A DNA stretch of 64,000 bases. It comes from Ectocarpus siliculosus (lineage: Eukaryota > Sar > Phaeophyceae > Ectocarpales > Ectocarpaceae). Made by a program: the position numbers and the translations under genes. The DNA lies in the NCBI GenBank assembly GCA_000310025.1, contig FN649734.1:2833376-2897375 (forward strand), written 5' to 3'. How positions within the stretch are numbered: the stretch's first letter is position 1; each line of letters opens with the position of its first letter. Positions 36,965 to 48,242 of this stretch are shown one piece after another. The notes under the pieces were generated by a model, which saw nothing but the letters and a program-made list of their open reading frames with translations, was not told where the DNA came from and ran no database searches.

Positions 36965-39900
36965 ATGCGGTCTGCACCAGCCCGATCCACCGCGCTTCGG
37001 CTTGGGCTAGTGACGCTGTTGCTGGGAGCAGGATGCCCGCGAGCCGGAGCCAAGGCGTCTACGGCGTGGCCGTCGAAGGTTCACGGGAGAGCCGTGGACG
37101 ATGCTGGAGAAGCGCAGCAGAAGGTGCTCGAGAAAAAGGAAGCAACGCGACATGCTGCTGGCGGCGGTGGGACAAGCGGTGCTTCGGAGGGCTCTCCGCG
37201 AGTGCGCCTTGGAGTCCCAGGTAGGCTACCAGCGGCAGCGTGTGGCGATTGCGGTGGTGTCGCCTCGCGTGCTCGGCTTACGCATCGTCGTACGCATACA
37301 TCCGAGCAAACCATAACCCGAAAAGGTCTCTCATGCTGATGACAAAAAAAGTCGACACCACGCGCAGCATTGGAATTTTCTTGTTGTTTCTTCGGGTCGT
37401 CTGTCCTGCCGCAAAAATCCCCTTGAAAGGCACTTTGCGTGACGCCTGTGAGAGGCATCTGTTGACAACTATACTTGTACAAGCATTGAAGCACTTCGTT
37501 TTCTGATCTAAAGACCCTGCACAACACTATACCCCACGACGGGCTGCGGTGGACAACAGCAGCTGAAGTGGTGTTTCGTTCTCACGCGCCTGCCTGCACC
37601 AGAAGCTTGTTCAACCGCAAAGACTCTTTATGGACCCGAAGAGAGCCTTTGCGGTTGAACAAGCTTCACACGCACAAGGTTGTCCGTACCAGAAGTGTCT
37701 CTCTACAGGTTTGTTTGTCGACCTTGAGGCAGGGCGCTCCTCCGACCCGAGAAAATAATACATGTACGGCATTCTTGGTACAGCAGTAGTACCATGTACC
37801 TAACCCTCCTTTGAGCGAGTTCCAGGTTAGAGACGTTGTAGACAACGTAGATGCATGGAGAGGACGGAGGCTTGGACGCGGACGAATAGGGAATCTGGCG
37901 CTGTTTTTTGTGTCCTTGAAGCTGCTTTGATCGTAGGTTGACCTGCCGAGTGAGGATGCTCTCCTGGCATCGTAGCTTCTACATCCTAACCACGTACGTA
38001 GTGTAATGTTTGAAGGTACAGACTGGGCAGAGAATCAGAACGGTTATGTGAGAACTAATGACCATAGCCACAGCAATGATCGCGTAGCGTACTGCCTTGT
38101 ATGCCCCATGTTTTATTTTCTCCTCATGTTCCACATGGTTATACTAGGTATGGGTCATGACGTCTTTTGGATGATGTGTGTGTTCGTCCCATCCAGTCTG
38201 CCGCCGGTTTTACAAGCCTCTCGACGTACATGCCTCACGTATCAGCCGGGGTCACACAGCAGCTTTTTTCATTTTTATTCTGTTTACTTTTTATTTCCCC
38301 ATCTCTCCCCCTGCGGTGCTTGAGACACAGCAGCTTTTTTCATTTTTATTTCTTTTTATTACTTTTTTTTTTCCCATCTCTCCCCCTGCTGTGCTTGCCT
38401 TCATACTTGTATTTACTTCGTATTTATCCCGAAAGGGTTCAGCCATGCCTTTCCCTCGTCGACCGTGAAGCCGAAGTTTGCTTGCCCACGACCTAGATTG
38501 CTTTCAACCACAGGTTGCTGAGTATAAATCCCGGGAAACAAACACTCCGGACGGAGAATCGAACCACAACCTTCAAGGGTTGTGAAGGTTGGGGTCGTTG
38601 TTTACGCTCCCCCCCAATTCCCCGAAAGAACCTGAATAAAACACGGAACGGTGAAAAAAAACGGCCCTTGTTCCGCTTGGTCTACATAGTCGTGAAGTCA
38701 TCGAAAAATCGCTTACTTCGCTAAATCACGGTATTTGCTTTGCTCGACAAAGAGGTTGACGTGGCTTTGCTCGTATGCAGCAGCGGTGAAAGCACAAAGA
38801 GCAGCACCCGACACATAGGACAGCAGTACACTTATAAAGCCCTCGTCCACCCGGCCTGCTGTTTTCAGCAACAGGCGCAGGGCAGAGTATCGCAACCTGG
38901 GTGTTGCGTGCGATATCTTCCGGTAGCCAGATCAGTTTTCATCGTTGCGACCCCCTTCTTTGACCACCACCTGTCGACAGCGGCAGCGGCGCTGATGGCC
39001 AGCATCATATGCGTATCCAGTCCGAAAGAATTAGCGTGTCGGAGTCCCTGTGTTGCTCTACGCTGCGGGGTGCCGTGGATTTGTGTTGCTGTCTCCGACC
39101 AAAAACAGGCCATCTCACCGCATTTTTCAAACTGCAGTTTGGCGAGGTGGCATTCATCTCTCACACACACCTTCTTGAGCGGCACCCGAAGCCCCCAATA
39201 CCCACGAAGCAGCACAGCGCCGGCAATGCGTTTATCATTGTAGGCAGCCGAACCGAAGGAATCAGCGCGTTGGAGGCCTTGGCGCTGCTGCTGTACTCGT
39301 TCTACGGTTTCCGTGACGTGTCATGTGTGAAAAGAAAAAATAGCATCATCAGCAGTTGAAGACGAGGGGCCATGCAATTTCTAGGTTTTGGACCAACAAC
39401 GGACTGAACGCGGCTATTGCTAGCGTTCTCAGTGATGTTGCAGCGTCCGCGGTGCAGCTGACCGGTCCTTCTGTCAAACAGCCTGATCCGTGAAAAGTAG
39501 CAGGCCCCACACAAAACCGGCTCGGTCTTTTCACGGATCGGGACGGAAAGGCCTCCATATTTTTTTGACCGGGAACGTTTTTATTGCCGTCAAGTTTGAT
39601 CGTCAATGAAAAGCCTAGAAGCGTATTCACTGAAGAATCAGCGATGACAGCCTACACTGAAAAACGAAAAATATCTCTTGTGTGCTGCTCGTGAAACCGT
39701 GGAAATAAGTACAGGGCTATGAATTCGTTGCTAATCTATCTTATAGACTCTTTTCTTAGATAGAGGTGGATCGTGGGTTATACGTAGACTACAAAAAAAA
39801 AACTCTATCGGAAATAATTTTCGAAAACGTTTTCTTTGCTACGGTTTCCAGTTGTGCCAGTAAAGCCGTTGTGGAGCTACGTATTCAACGTCTTGCCTGT

Positions 39901-42900
39901 TGTGCCGATCGCGTTCATCGCACCGGAGTGTGCCCTGTATCAACACCCTGCCGGCACCAACCTGCAAGGCCGCTATTATTTTCTTCTCTACTAATTACTG
40001 GGCATATCACTTGTCGGAGTTACCGCAGCATTTATTTTATGGCAACAGAGCGTTGATGACGTAGCCAAGCCGTGTCTTGCGCGTCCCCCTCCCCAGCCTA
40101 AATGACCCCCACCTCCCCCCTCTGTGGCATGAGCAGGGGCGGAGTACGCAACGGCCGATGACTTGTGGCTCGATACCTCGAACGCCTACCCGCGACTGGC
40201 GAACTCGGCGTGGGCGAACCTGGCGGAGCCGTTCCGAGACACGACGCTGACCGCCGGCTCGAGCGTCGGGGACCCGGACCGGGACGTCTTCAAGTGGTCC
40301 TTCGAGGATGGCACCGTGCTGGAGGGGAGGTATGTACTATTTTTAAGTGTTATGTTTTAGTTCCGTCCGTCGGTGTTTTTCGCTGTCGTTGCTCTGTTTT
40401 TTTGTCAAGTGACACTTGTTTCTTGACGTCGCTCTTTTTTTTTCCGTCCGTCATTTTTCGTCTTGATTTTGTTTCGTCGTGTTTTTTTCTCTTGGTTGTG
40501 TCGTGCCTGGAATAGTGCCGGCTCCCGTCTGTTGTTTTTTGTTTGTTATGCCCAGAGTTGGGCAAGGAACGGGGGGTAGCAAAAACAAGCTCCACGCGTC
40601 GGGGGGGGGGTTCTGTGCTTAGACGGTTGTCGTAGCTGCTGGCGCTCGCTTTTCGATATGCATTTTCAAAGGCCTCCCTTCTGCAGCGACGATACATACT
40701 GCCAGTAAACAATAATACGTCTCTGACCCGCTTCGGCCCCCCCATGTGTGTATCTTTTTCCTTGTTCTTGTCGTCGTTTCGTGTGGTTTCGCAGGGAGGT
40801 CACGTACATGTTCAAGGGCGTGGGCGCACAGACGGTCTCCCTGGCTCAGACCATGGTCTCAACGGGCCGCATCGTACAAATCGAAGACTCGGTGATGGTC
40901 AAGGTGTGTGTACATGCGTTTTGTCGACGCACAGAGAAAGCGACGCAGACGCAGTCGAAGTGCATGACCCGAAATCGCCGTGCCTTTCCGTATGTGTGTA
41001 CAACGCGAAGCGAAGAACGTGGAAGATTGACGTAACATGTTGCTGTTGCTGTTTGTTGCGTTCCGCGTGCGCAGTACGTGCGGCGAGAGGTCCGTCAGCT
41101 GAAGGCTGAGGACAGGGAGGCGTTTTTGGACGCCATGGAGAAGCTCTACCGCCTGCCTACCGAGGAGGGTGTCGCACTCTACGGCGACGACTACAAGGTG
41201 AGGCGGGGAGGAGGGGGGGGGGGGGGGAGTACCTACCGCACACAGCGCCCCCGCAGATGATGCCACACGTTGTTTCGAGGCTCGGTAGGTTGTGTCCGAT
41301 GTTGAGCTTTGGCAGTCCACACTCGTGCCGCAGGGGCCACCATCCCACTTGCGAGCTGCCCAACCCCAGTTTGCTGTTTTTGTGTTTCCTGGTTGGTCCA
41401 ATTCTGGAGTAAGCTGCGGGCTCTAGGTGCAATGCCGTCCCCGCGACACTCGTCGGCGCCAAGCAGGGTGACGTAGTACCAAAGATGCGCTTTAAGAGCC
41501 GGGATACATGCAGCCTCCCGTCCCAATTTGGTCCACACCGTTTTTTGCATTCCGTCGTGCCGTGGTGATCCTTGGACTTGACCCAAGAAAGCAATTACCC
41601 CCCCCCCCGAACCCGGCATGCTCCGTCCGGGCTTTGTAGGAATGCGAGGCCGATGGTCTTAACGACTGCGACATGCACGACCAATGATTTCACCCCCCCC
41701 TCCCCCCCCCGTTGCCCGTTGTTGGCTACCCTCAGGGCATCAGTTTTTTCGTGCAGATGCACCTGGACGGGGCTGGCGTGAGCGACTGCGACCACTGGCA
41801 CGACGATGCCGGTGGGTGTCTTGTAGAACAGGGGCGAGCGACCTTGCTTACAAATCAAATGCAACAGCAGTGCAATGCAAATCCGATTTGTCCAGTCTCG
41901 TCGCGATCTAGGTTCTGCAGTGTTATTTTAGCCCCCATCATGTCGACGCCTAGACGCGGTCTGTTACTTTGATCGCGTGTATGCGTATGTTTGGTTGTTG
42001 TATATACGGAAGGTGTCCTTGTGTCTGAGGTTCGATTTCGAAACGTAAGCCTGGCCGTCGTTTTTGTCGCTTGCGACACGTCTGTCTACCGTTGGTCTTG
42101 TCTGGCAGGCATCATGACGCACCACGTGGGGTACACCATGCTGTTCGAGCAGGCTCTGCAGGTGGTCGATCCCTCCGTCACCATTCCGTACTGGGAGTAC
42201 ACCATCGAATGTACGTTTTCGTCGTAAGCTGGGGAGGACGTTCTCTCTCTCTGTTTGGTTTTGCTCGGTTTTTTTGACGGAGTGCATTTCAAGCGTCCCG
42301 CTGGCAGTTTGTTGTTCGTTTGTCGATGGCTCGTTTTGAGTCGTTGCGTGATAGAGATCCCAATATATTTGTGGATTTGTAGAGATGGGGTTCTTTGCGC
42401 TATGAATGAACAATGTATTATCGTAGCATGTGAAAAAATTGCCTCTACGGTTGCAATTTTTTTTTTCATGGGGATCATCGTTGATGTTTCGTCGGCGTCG
42501 CCGTTGTTGCAGACTCGCAAGGGCTGACGGACTACGGGGAGTCGCAGATCTTCGCTCCCGACTGGTTCGGCGACGCCTCCCCCAACAACGCCATGCACAC
42601 CGTCGACAACGGCCGGTGGGCCTACCTCCCAGTGATGCAGGCGAGTACCTGCTGCACATTGATTGGTCTACCGTATCTGTTCATACAACAGTCGACAATA
42701 TTTTTAGATATCACGGCGTCTGTTCGTTCCCATCGAATGTGTGTGTGTGGGTCTGGCGTGAGATATTGGCTCTCGCTCTGTGTCCGTGTTGTTGTTGTTG
42801 TTGTTGTTGCCGCACTGGTGGTAGTGGCGGTCGTTGTGCGGTACTTTTTGCTCAGCGCAGCCCGAGCGCGCTCTTTGTTTTCCTGGCCATTGTTTTTGTT

Positions 42901-45900
42901 TTTTCGAGGGTGCCCTTTCGTGCTCTCTCTCCCGCTCTTTCACTTGGACGAGACATTCACTCAGGATACACCCAAGAAAAACTCGTTATTTTTGCGCGCT
43001 GGGGATTACAGGCTTCACAGTTTTTTTTTAATTTTTTAACGAGTTGGCCTTGATGTATTGCGTACTCATGCGTTGTGTACATGAAGCATGTTGTACTCAC
43101 CCCGCTCTTTGTCGGCGCCTCTTCGTGCCTGATTGTCACGTGTCGCAGGACGCGTGGGACTACGTGCACAACCCGTACGGCCTTCTGCGAACCCCCTGGA
43201 ACACCGACCCGACGCCGTACGTCACCCGCCACAACATGACGAATGCCCAGGTATGTCTGCCGTTACATCGATGTATTCTTTTGGTGGTCACGGGAGTCTT
43301 GATTCCGAACCTAGCAACCCTGATGGTTGTTCAGGTATGCTCATGCTCAAGTGCTACCGCTCACCCCCTCCTGCTCTTGCCTACGGAAGGTGGAAGTTCC
43401 TGGATGCTTTTTTGTTTTTGTGAGGCGCGGTTGATGGTTGTCCTCGAACCAAGTTCCCGCGCCCCTCGCGAAATCAATACAACACCACTACCCAGACAAT
43501 GTTGAACACGCTTGAAGAAACCTTATCCCTAACGACGACCCCGTTGTCGCCCAATCGGTGTTTGTTCGCTGCTGCTGCTGCTGCTGCTCCCTTCGCCACC
43601 ATGTAACAGGACATCACGGGCGTGGTCACCTGCGGGATGTACCAGAACTGCTTCGACGAGACGACCCTGGCGGGACTGTTCAACTGCCTGAACGGGGGCA
43701 CCCACGGACCGGTGCACATCAAGATGGGGGGGGAGTGGAACAACCCCGAGGAAGAACTGACTAACTCGCTAGGTGCGGAGCCCCCCCGTTGTGTGTGTGT
43801 GTTCGTGTTTTTTTTTGGGGGGGGGGGGAGTACGTAGGAAGAGGGTCCGGGTGTTGACCGTTTCCGAAGGTTGCAAGTGACGACGCTTTTTTTTTTTTTT
43901 CTCGCGCAGGTGATTGCCATATGCGGGTATCCCACCCACTATTTGATTTTTGCTGTGCCACTCGTCATCATGATCGGAAGCACGGCTTCTCGTGTGTCGT
44001 GTTGTGTTCAGTCGATTACACGTGTAGGTTCCCTCTCGTTTCCTTGGACGTGTTGGCATGTACTTCCAAGTACGAAGAGCACTAGGATGTTTCGTTTGTT
44101 AAAGTTTTGACGACGATGCCAACAATAATGTGCAGGGTACGCGGACGAGGTTCCCCTGATGGCCAAGTTCCTCTGGAGGAAGGGTTATCTCCGCATGCCG
44201 ACTTCTTGCACCGAAGACGAACACGGTACCGGCGACGACAGCACGTGCCGCGCCAGCTGCCCCTCGGAGGTAAATGCGTCTACGTTACACATCGATCGTT
44301 GGCGTTAGTTTTTTCGGTGTGTTGATGATGGCAGAGTTTGCAGGCGTGCGATGTGCATCGGATGGCGAATGGGTGTGCTGGGTTTTGTGCCCCTTTGCGT
44401 TGATGTTAGATTGTCGTGTATGCACGAGTGTAGTCTGCGCTATTAAATATGTGCGTTCTTGTTAATTGAGCTATTTAGTTAGATTTTTCAATCCTTTTTT
44501 TTTCGGGAAAGCCAGACATGGTTCTCTTGTTCTTGCGTACTACTTCCCTCCCCACTTCGTAAAACTGCGAACACCTTTCTCTCACGTACCATACCCCTGC
44601 GTTCCCTTCGACACCCGACACACGCACAGATCTACGAGAACCTGGGCATGACCCCGTACGACGTCCTCTACGACGCCCTGTCGATTCACTGGGTCGCTGG
44701 CAAGTCCGGCGGGGTTGTGGTGAGTCGTTGTCATGATCATGAGTTTTTTTTTTTTTTGTACCGCCATCCGACGCGTCTCGAAAATGGCGTGCGTTTGTTG
44801 AAACACCCACTAAGACGAAGAATCTTCCCACTAAGACGAAGAGAACCTCCCCATTAAGACGAAGAGAACCTCCCCATAAAGGCGAAAAACGTTCATTCCT
44901 AGGGAAGGGGCGTTGTTTGGAAACGTGTCGCTTGGCCCCCCCGCACGCATCATCTGCTCCCTCGCCAAGAAAACGATGAATCACCCTGCTCGTTTTTTCG
45001 CTTCTGGAGGGGTGGGTGGCGTACGATGCAGTGGTGGTGTTCGAGCGGCGGGCGACGGTCCCTTTTATTTTTGAAGGAACGCTTTTACCAGTAGTAACGA
45101 AGCGCGTTGCGATCGATTTTTGTTGAATATGCTGAGACGACCACGGCCTCGGCGGTAAGTGAAAGAAAAGGTGCCGCTCACGTTTGCAAAGGAGGGGGAT
45201 CAAATTGTCGTTTGCTCGGTATTTTGTTGCCTCGCGCGAAACGGTCCCGCACCCTCTCCTTCGTTGCCGCTTGCCTCTTGTCCCATGCCTTATTGTTGTT
45301 GATGTTGTTTTTTGTCATTTTTTGAATAATATGAAAATATGCGTAACAGTTACAAAAACCTGCGCTTGTTGTTGATGTTGTTGGTCGTTTATTTTTAACC
45401 CGAAACGTATCCGTTCGTTGCCCCGCATCGCCCATATCCATGCATCCCACACAAAAAAACTCTTAACCCCCGCCCCCCAGGTGTGGGACGAGGAAAAGGA
45501 AAAGTTCTACATTGCCGGCCACGAAGACGACGTGGAGTTCGAGAAGTTCTTCTGGCTGAGGATCCTCAACTCGCTCTGCGACCCAGGGTGCGTACCGTGT
45601 GCCTTGCCCGGCATCGACTTGCCCTCCCCTGCGTGCGTTCGCGCCCCCTCTGTTGTGCGTCTCCCGCTGCTGCTGCTGCTGCTGCTGCCGCTGCCGGCGG
45701 TTGTAATTCTCGGCAGATTCTTGTACGGTGTCGTTTCATCACTAGCATAATATGTAGTGGCATTTGGTGGTATCAATCATTTCTGCCCGTTTTCTTGCAA
45801 AGCCCTTCAGCGGCAGTAGGCGTCCGCTGGTTGGGTTGAAAAAATCGGAGATGCGGCATAACGGTGGATTATGCATGGATGAGATGGCCGCCCTCAGTAC

Positions 45901-48242
45901 CCGTCACTGGGGGCCAAAAGATTGCGAGAACGCCTGTCTCACCTCCCCCTCCCCCCTTGCGTGCTTTTTTTTTATTTATTTTTTTGTGGCAGGCACGTGG
46001 GAGAGTTGTACACGTCCTCGGCACCGTACGACCCCCTGTTCTGGGTCATTCACCCCACCGCCGAGAGGTTCATGGGGTGGCGGAGAAAACTCGGCGTGGA
46101 GCAACCCGACATGTGAGTAAAGAAGCAAGCACCCACCACCACCGCCCTTGCCTCGCGAAGTTCAGGGGGAACACTGTTGCCGCTACACCTTCGAGCCTTG
46201 AGTTATTCAGATGTTTAGTATTCAGCGCACGCGTGTAATTTTGTGTTGGGTACTTGTTCAGTGCTCTTGTCAGCATGGGATGCTGTTCAGAGGCATGTAT
46301 CGTTCTTCCTCTTTGCCCCCCATGCGCGAAGAGAGTTTCACGTACGACCGAAGGAAGGAATTAGCTAGCAGCAGCACCAAATGAGACCCATCTGAGAAGA
46401 CGTCCGAGCATACGACAAAAGCCTATATTTCACGCACGTGTGCGTGCACCTGGCTCATTACTTTATTGCGTGCCCGTAATTCCGACTGTGCCTCCGTTGT
46501 ACAGGCACACTCACACGCCTCTGATATTGTCAGCGCTGCGCCCTGGAGCGTCTGCCTTTCCTTGACAAATTGTTGCCCCCTGTGCTCTATCTCACGCGGC
46601 GCAAAACGCCGGCGTAAGTCGAAGTACCAACACATGCGACGCATTGCCTCACCCCCCTTCCCCCCGCTCAACCTTTTTACGGAAACCAGAACTTGGCCTT
46701 GTTTGATGGCGCTTGATTTCTCTAAATATCTTGCCAGGTGGCCGTTGGACGAGACGTGGGACTACTCCCACGGCTGGGTCGTGGGCGAGACTGGCACGGT
46801 GTGCGACTGGGACGACGTCAGGGAAGGGTCGCTCGACATGCCCACGTGCAGGAAGGGCATCTGCGGGGGCCACGGGGCGGACGACTTGCTTCCCTTCAAA
46901 GTCAAGGTGTGTGTACGTACGTGTGTGTGCGTCTTGAATTGGCATCGACGGCGCTAGATGGATTTCCAATGAAAATGCGTCAGTCCTTGTGGCTGGATAG
47001 AACGGAACAAAATGCGAGCACGCTGACTTGGCGTTCTGTTTTCGACCATTCCTGGTCCAGAACGAGATGCGGAAGCGCATGCATCCTCACGGTAGAGACG
47101 CTCATTTTTCGATGATGCCGATACTGACTGTATTACTCTATATTTTACCATTGTCACATGTGCTACGTTTTTTGTTTTGTTGAAGTGACGAACTCGGACA
47201 TTGCAGCGAGTGACGACCTATCTGCTAATCCTTTCTATTTGCTGTGCTCCCATCTCTCTCTGTCTCTTGTGTGTGTCTTGAACGTGACGCTGATGGATTG
47301 AAATATGCCGTGTCTATCGTCCTTTGTTTCTGCCGGCTCAGGTCAAGGGCGAGACGATGCAGATGACCAACCTGCAGTGGTACCAGTTCATCTACCCGGA
47401 CAACGACGACCTGCCCTACATGTACAACGAGTACCAATGGGACCACTGCGCGTGAGTACCTCTTTTTTTTTTGTTCCGCCCCCCCCCGGTCAGGGTTGGG
47501 TTTTCGTCGCTTGGCAGCGATGTTGTAAAACAAGCCGATTCACTTCGTGATCTCGGCAACCAGGTTACCGCTTTTTTTTTTTGCCTTTTTTTGTTTTTTT
47601 TTGGCGGTAACCATGAATGGTGGTCGAGTAGAGTATGTTGTGCGGGGTGGAAAACCCTCACTCCGCGCAAGGGGGATGGTCGCACCACGTTGTGTTGAAA
47701 TGGTCAAGCATCCTCGAGGCAGTTACACAGTGCTTACAACTGTCTCTGGAAGTGAAAGCACAAGAAAATAAATTAAGTCATACGCAGCTGTCATCCGTAC
47801 GCAAGGAAGTAAGCACAAGATTCCGAACACCCGTAGCAGGATGCAGCGCACCCTTCATGCGACTCGCCGAATACCTCACGGCGCTTCACGCTTGGTGATG
47901 TGAGAGCCTGGTCCGGTGAGAACCCGACGTGCTCCGTCCCGGCTTTGTAGGGATGCGAGAGGTCAATGGTCTAACGACTACGGCATGCACGACTATGAGT
48001 AGCCCCCCCCGCCCCCCCTCAGCCACCCGAAACGATAGATAGGGTAGGGTTGGGTAGGGAAGAAACGTTTTTGAACCCCTATCTATTGTATCACCTTCGG
48101 TAAAGTAGGAAGGATTCACAGGCCGCAAGCAAAAGATGACGCCTCCCCCCCCCCACGCACAACCCTCCCCGTTGTCGGCTCACTCGCTCACTTACGCAGC
48201 TCCTCCGGCAACTACATGGGCACAAACCAAGACGGGGCGTGA
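36965..48242 (+). CDS. Gene C: secreted tyrosinase-like type-3 copper protein, about 16 exons
   Basis: Exons: 36965-37220, 40136-40329, 40795-40903, 41075-41197, 41736-41811, 42109-42210, 42513-42640, 43149-43250, 43610-43772, 44136-44269, 44630-44719, 45481-45587, 45993-46112, 46738-46906, 47342-47451, 48200-48242. Exon 1 encodes a signal peptide (LGLVTLLLGAGCPRAGA) and STAWPSKV, matching gene D. The exon 1 donor (phase 1) does not fit the exon 2 acceptor (phase 0), so an exon or donor is missing in the 2.9 kb intron 1. All later junctions agree with D in length and phase. CuA: FFVQMH, CDHWH, THHVGY and IPYWEY; CuB: HGPVH in exon 9 and DPLFWVIHPTAER in exon 13. Intron 7 has a GC donor (CAG/GCGAGT). 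The TGA at 47453 lies inside a splice donor; the real end is in exon 16 (SSGNYMGTNQDGA). Function: oxidation of phenols by a binuclear copper centre, inferred. Confidence 0.87.
37602..37667. repeat. Perfect 21-bp inverted repeat with 24-base loop
   Basis: Arms 37602-37622 and 37647-37667 are exact reverse complements (gaagcttgttcaaccgcaaag). Pairing continues imperfectly inward (gactctt against aagagagc). It lies in intron 1 of gene C, on the transcribed strand. Confidence 0.9.
38254..38398 (+). repeat. Tandem duplication, two units of about 70 bp
   Basis: acacagcagcttttttcattttta ... cccatctctccccctgc-gtgcttg occurs at 38254-38323 and again at 38325-38398, with a longer T run in the second unit. 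It lies in intron 1 of gene C and is T-rich. Confidence 0.9.
39485..39539. repeat. 13-bp inverted repeat with 29-base loop
   Basis: Arms gatccgtgaaaag (39485-39497) and cttttcacggatc (39527-39539), extendable by three more bases with one mismatch. It lies in intron 1 of gene C. Confidence 0.85.
41609..41700 (+). repeat. Dispersed repeat R5, copy 1 (intron 4 of gene C)
   Basis: About 90 bases from gaacccggcatgctccgtcc through gctttgtagg, aatgcgag, tggtcttaacgact and catgcacga to a C run. It recurs at 47920-48010. It has a weak A-box-like TGGTCTTAACGAC but no convincing B box. Confidence 0.8.
44805..44887 (+). repeat. Minisatellite, about four units of 20-23 bp
   Basis: Repeated word CCCA(C/T)TAAGACGAAGAG with variable tails, in intron 11 of gene C. 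Units degrade toward the 3' side (cccataaaggcgaa). Confidence 0.85.
47920..48010 (+). repeat. Dispersed repeat R5, copy 2 (intron 15 of gene C)
   Basis: Second copy of the 41609-41700 repeat, same orientation, with the same trailing C run. It sits between exons 15 and 16 of gene C. Confidence 0.8.

Noticed and set aside
43872-44110. Exon extension of gene C through 43911-43960 after the T run and AG
   Set aside because: The AG at 43909-43910 would shift frame, and D has no matching sequence; exon 10 starts at 44136.
47453-47455. TGA as the end of gene C
   Set aside because: It sits in a GTGAGT donor conserved in D, and a phase-compatible homologous last exon exists at 48200.
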